Below, in pieces: positions 60,748 to 64,000 of a stretch of 64,000 nt of DNA. Each line of letters opens with the position of its first letter. Position 1 is the stretch's first letter. Location: the NCBI GenBank assembly GCA_033764055.1, contig JANRJI010000031.1:61002-125001 (forward strand), in the 5' to 3' direction. The notes beneath the pieces were generated by a model that had not been told where the DNA came from, did no database searches, and worked only from the letters and a program-made list of their open reading frames with translations. A program made the translations under genes and the position numbers. Origin of the DNA: Ga0077555 sp033764055 (GTDB lineage: Bacteria; Pseudomonadota; Alphaproteobacteria; Rhizobiales; Hyphomicrobiaceae).

Positions 60748-62019
60748 TCAGGCGGCCTGCTCTTGAGCCTGGCGGGCCACGCTCGTCCGGTGCCACCGGG
60801 CCATCGTCTCCATGCACAGCATGGCCGCGACCGACGATCCCAGCATCACCACATGGCCGACGGTCCACCCCCAGCGGTCCACGAGGGCAGCGAACAGGGT
60901 CGGGGACGCCGCGCTGACCAGCAGCACGGGTGTGGCGATGAGCCCGAGCACGGCACCGTAGCCTTTGGCGCCGAACAGGGCCAGGGGCACCGCACCGCGG
61001 ACGATCGTCAGAACCCCCTGCGCTGCGCCCATCAGCAGCGTGAACGCCAGCAGGACGGCGAAACTGCCATTGCTGAGATAGAGCAACGCGAACGACACCG
61101 GCACCACGGCAATCGAGATCCGGCCAACGGCCATCGCGCTGAGCTTGCTCCCGAACGCGATCTCCACCACCCGGCCCGCGAACTGCGCCACTCCTTTGAG
61201 GGAGGCCATCCAGACCGCGGCGGCCGTCGCCAGGCCCGCCGCCTCGAGCAGTGGCACGAGTTGCACCGACACGATGCCGAACACGAGCCCGTTGAGCGAC
61301 ATGACCAGTGCAAAGAGCCAGATGGCGAGCGTCCGCGCACGGCCCTCAAGCAGGGTGGTGGTGGCGACGACCGGCCGAGGCTCATCCGCGACCTCCGCCT
61401 TGGCAACCTCGCGCCTGGCCAGGCCCAGCCAATGCAGCGGCAGGCAGACCAGCAGGTTGAGCAGAGCAAAGACGACGAGCGTCTGCCGCCATCCCATGGC
61501 CTCCTCGAGATAGTGGCCGACCACCCAGAAAACCGAAGAAGCGAATGCGCCGTACAGCGTCAGGTAGGAGATGGCCTGTCGCCCGCGGCCCGGCGCCACC
61601 TGCACGAGGGCCGCGAACGCGGCATCGTAGAGGCAGCAGCGCATGCCGATCCCGATGAGCACCCATACGGCGAGATAGGCCCACTGCTGCGTGACGCACG
61701 ACAGCAGATAGAGGCCCATGGCGACGATGATGGAGCCGACCGACATCACCGCGCGCGCGCCGATGCGATCGATCAGCCGGCCGATATGGGTCGAGATCAG
61801 CCCCATGACCAGCACCGCCACCGTGAAGCCGAGAAAGACGAAGCCCCTCGACCAGCCGAGCTCCTTGCCGACAGGGGCAGCGAGAACTCCCAGGCAGTAG
61901 TAGCTGGTGCCCCACGCCGTGATCTGCGTGAGGCCGAGCGCGTTGACCGCCACGACCATCGGCGAGAGCAGACCTGACCGGCCTGCTGCCGCCGTCGGAT
62001 CGGAGGGAGAATTCTGCAT
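60748..62019 (-). CDS. MFS transporter
   Basis: A 423-residue protein with about twelve membrane segments. The first is preceded by the short tail MQNSPSDPTAAAGRSG; the loop THIGRLIDRIGARAVM stands for the family motif between segments two and three, and the start ALGLTQITAWGTSYYCLGVL is seen in many alphaproteobacterial MFS proteins of unknown substrate. GAGGA precedes ATG 62019; a GTG at 62055 would add 12 residues. It follows argJ in the same direction with a 57-base gap. Confidence 0.85.
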   Translation of the reverse strand: MQNSPSDPTAAAGRSGLLSPMVVAVNALGLTQITAWGTSYYCLGVLAAPVGKELGWSRGFVFLGFTVAVLVMGLISTHIGRLIDRIGARAVMSVGSIIVAMGLYLLSCVTQQWAYLAVWVLIGIGMRCCLYDAAFAALVQVAPGRGRQAISYLTLYGAFASSVFWVVGHYLEEAMGWRQTLVVFALLNLLVCLPLHWLGLARREVAKAEVADEPRPVVATTTLLEGRARTLAIWLFALVMSLNGLVFGIVSVQLVPLLEAAGLATAAAVWMASLKGVAQFAGRVVEIAFGSKLSAMAVGRISIAVVPVSFALLYLSNGSFAVLLAFTLLMGAAQGVLTIVRGAVPLALFGAKGYGAVLGLIATPVLLVSAASPTLFAALVDRWGWTVGHVVMLGSSVAAMLCMETMARWHRTSVARQAQEQAA

Positions 62020-62076
62020 GAGACGGTCCTCGCGCTGCGCGGCCCGGCCGTTCACTGCCAGCGGGCTCGATGCGCC

Positions 62077-63327
62077 TCAGCTGCGGTAGTCGGCGTTGAT
62101 CGAGATGTAGTCGTGCGTCAGGTCGCAGGTCCAGATAGTTGCCTTGCCCTTGCCGATGCCGATGTCCACCCGGATCGCGATCTCCGCGTTTTTCATGTAC
62201 CGGGCCATCGTCGGCTCATCGTACTCGGCGGCACGCTCGCCATCCCTCGCGACGATCCGGTCACCGAACCAGATTGACAGCCTGTCGCGGTCCGCCGCCT
62301 CGCCGGCCTTGCCGACCGCCATGACGATGCGGCCCCAGTTGGGATCCTCTCCGGCGATTGCCGTCTTGACCAGCGGCGAGTTGGCGATGGACATGCCGAT
62401 GGTGCGCGCGGCACGGTCGGACTCTGCCCCCTGCACATGGATCGTCACGAACTTCGAGACGCCCTCGCCATCCTTGGCGACCAGAATGGCGAGCTCCTTG
62501 AGCAGATCGTGCACCTTGGCTCGGAAGTCGCCGAGCGCCGGGTCTCCGAGCTTCTCGACCCGAGCTTGTCCCCGCCGGGCAGCTGCGCCGGTGGCGAACA
62601 ACAGGCATGTGTCGCTGGTCGAGGTGTCGCCGTCGACGGTCATACAGTTGAAGCTCGCCTGCGCGCCCGATGCGATGACCTCCTGCAGCGCAGCCGGCGA
62701 GACGGCTGCATCCGTAAAGAGGAAGCACAGCATGGTCGCCATGTCGGGCGCGATCATGCCGGCACCTTTGCAGAAGCCGTTGATCGTCACCTCGACCCCG
62801 CCGATCGTGGCCTTGCGACTTGCGAGTTTCGGAAAGGTGTCGGTGGTCATGATGGCGCGCGCCGTGTCGTGCCAGCCGCCTGCCGTGGCCGACTTCGCCA
62901 GCCCTTCCAGGAGATGGGCGAACCTCTCGGCCTCCAGTGGCTCCCCAATGACACCCGTCGAGGCGAGATAGACCTCGCCCGGGCCGCAGCCGACCGCCTG
63001 CTGCGCGAATCTCGCCGTCAGGTCGACAGCGGCCTTGCCCTTCTTGCCGGTGAAGGCATTGGAATTGCCAGAATTGACGACCAGGATGCGGGCCTTGCCA
63101 CTCCTGAGGCTCTCGCGGCACCACAGCACGGGGGCCGAGCACGTCCTCGACTGAGTGAGCACCCCTGCCGCCGTGGTGCCCTCGTCCATGACGGCGACCA
63201 TCAGATCCCGTCGATTCTTGTACTTGATGCCGGCCTCGGCCGAGGCGAAGCGGACGCCGTCGATGGTCGGCACGTCGGGCAATGCGGCAGGGGCGAAGGG
63301 CGAGACTTTGGCGGCGCCAGAGGCCAT
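62077..63327 (-). CDS. argJ: Bifunctional glutamate N-acetyltransferase/amino-acid acetyltransferase
   Basis: A 416-residue Ntn-fold enzyme of the cyclic arginine pathway, moving acetyl from N-acetylornithine to glutamate. The self-cleavage and nucleophile site is APDMATML (Ala197-Thr198), preceded by KGAGMI, giving alpha and beta chains. NSGNSNAFTG and the C-terminal DPNWGRIVMAVG are conserved. AGGAAA precedes ATG 63327. It may feed ornithine to the decarboxylase at 42-43 kb, though they are unlinked. Confidence 0.95.
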   Translation of the reverse strand: MASGAAKVSPFAPAALPDVPTIDGVRFASAEAGIKYKNRRDLMVAVMDEGTTAAGVLTQSRTCSAPVLWCRESLRSGKARILVVNSGNSNAFTGKKGKAAVDLTARFAQQAVGCGPGEVYLASTGVIGEPLEAERFAHLLEGLAKSATAGGWHDTARAIMTTDTFPKLASRKATIGGVEVTINGFCKGAGMIAPDMATMLCFLFTDAAVSPAALQEVIASGAQASFNCMTVDGDTSTSDTCLLFATGAAARRGQARVEKLGDPALGDFRAKVHDLLKELAILVAKDGEGVSKFVTIHVQGAESDRAARTIGMSIANSPLVKTAIAGEDPNWGRIVMAVGKAGEAADRDRLSIWFGDRIVARDGERAAEYDEPTMARYMKNAEIAIRVDIGIGKGKATIWTCDLTHDYISINADYRS

Positions 63328-63930
63328 GGGAGATTTCCTCTTCGTGGGGTCCGGGCGAGCTTAGCGGCGGCGCAGGCCCCATGTCAACGGTGGCTTCGCA
63401 CGCGGCAGGCTCGCGCACCGGTCGCCGAGCCTGCTCGCACCAATCTCGCCGCCCGAAAGATCCGGGCGGCGCCGAGAGCCTGTCCCGACAATGACCGCGA
63501 TGATCGAAATGGCGCACATGACACGTCTGCTGGAATGGGATAGTGATTATCCTCGGCGTCCCTATCCGTCAGGTCGATTGCCCCATTCAAAGAAGATGGC
63601 AACGCTCTGTGGGCGCCGCATGGAAAACCTCAAAGGGAGGGTACGCATGGCTTCTATCTGCCTCCACCCACTACAGGCCTGGTTCTTCACCGTCAGCCGA
63701 AGATCTGCCAGAGCGGAATATCTGCCGGGCTGAAAATCGGCGACGAACGCGTAGGTCGAGATCCGAAATCGACGATCGGGTATGGCCGACTTTGGCCGAC
63801 AATCCGAGCTGCTCGACGGAAAGCCATTTCCGAGCATTTCTCGGCCCGGCACGACATGACGACTTTGATCTCGCTGATCGATCACGCGGCTTCGCCCGGA
63901 AGGTCCAGCTTGGAGTGCCTCTGGACGCGG
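63328..63930. other. Intergenic stretch, no convincing gene
   Basis: About 600 bases upstream of argJ. Base composition becomes less GC-rich from about 63500. Several open frames of 60-107 codons exist on both strands, but none shows a ribosome binding site together with a recognisable protein. It should include the argJ promoter; no RNA element was identified. Confidence 0.4.
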
Positions 63931-64000
63931 TTAATGCTGCGTGCCGGCAGGCAGAATGCACTCAATCTTGCCCGTCGCCTCGGCGACCAGGAGCGGCACC
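63931..64000 (-). CDS. Possible 3' end of a gene entering from the right
   Basis: On the minus strand the last 22 codons before a TAA at 63931-63933 read VPLLVAEATGKIECILPAGT then QH. Third positions are strongly G/C as in the window's real genes, while the other frames stop or look random. The product cannot be identified from so short a piece. Confidence 0.35.
   Translation of the reverse strand, partial: VPLLVAEATGKIECILPAGTQH

Noticed and set aside
63562..63885. 107-codon minus-strand frame upstream of argJ
   Set aside because: No ribosome binding site, no recognisable motif and no clear coding bias; probably chance.

Overview
The window is GC-rich and densely coded and reads as a chromosomal segment of an alphaproteobacterium, most likely Hyphomicrobiales (Rhizobiales)-like. 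The evidence is a PhyR-type response regulator beside an HWE-family histidine kinase, an LpxI-type lipid A pathway, a ribosomal protein S2 with a helix-hairpin-helix tail, a TadG-like protein and BKACE/LLM/TauD-type catabolic genes. No rRNA, tRNA, CRISPR array, transposase or phage gene was recognised.

Layout. 0.3-6.3 kb: LLM flavin oxidoreductase, an SDR protein lacking the usual catalytic residues, glycerol-3-phosphate dehydrogenase, a bactofilin, and an overlapping DUF455/peroxiredoxin pair. 6.5-10.3 kb: a large YhdP/AsmA-like envelope protein. 10.4-16 kb: a ferric-type ABC importer operon (binding protein, fused permease, ATPase) divergent from an NtaA-type monooxygenase. 16-23 kb: a secreted DUF900 hydrolase, an isolated ccmH, an MFS protein, a non-flagellar MotA/MotB-like pair whose MotA member carries a one-base frameshift, and an inositol monophosphatase. 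23-33 kb: accessory metabolism (quinone reductase, TauD dioxygenase, metallophosphoesterase, NTF2-FMO monooxygenase, a Cas2-fold SinR-like protein) and a plus-strand run ADH, lambda-crystallin-type dehydrogenase, DUF4261, BKACE that could form a beta-keto-acid catabolic module. 32.7-39.6 kb: PhyR divergent from a three-PAS HWE kinase, an acetyltransferase-like protein, a small exported protein, a TadG/vWA protein, DUF72. 39.8-43.3 kb: MFS exporter, agmatinase and a fold-III ornithine/lysine decarboxylase (polyamines), the last two separated by a clear intrinsic terminator.

43.5-58.3 kb is the conserved housekeeping run, on the minus strand and in transcription order: rpsB, tsf, pyrH, frr, uppS, cdsA, rseP, bamA, lpxD, fabZ, lpxA, lpxI, lpxB. 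It joins translation factors, UMP synthesis, undecaprenyl and CDP-diacylglycerol supply, outer-membrane assembly and lipid A synthesis. Two usual members, dxr (between cdsA and rseP) and skp/ompH (between bamA and lpxD), are absent from their expected places. LpxI carries an extra C-terminal segment that looks like a decayed second copy of its own catalytic domain. Between rpsB and tsf lie two related long palindromes with a conserved inner stem and loop. 58.8-64 kb: Kup potassium transporter, another MFS protein, argJ, about 600 bases with no convincing gene, and the possible 3' end of a gene entering from the right.

The most rewarding observations are the twin rpsB-tsf palindromes, the LpxI internal duplication, the missing dxr and skp, the frameshifted proton-channel gene, the PhyR locus without NepR/EcfG, and the ADH-CRYL1-DUF4261-BKACE run. 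No wholly new multi-gene system could be demonstrated from sequence alone.
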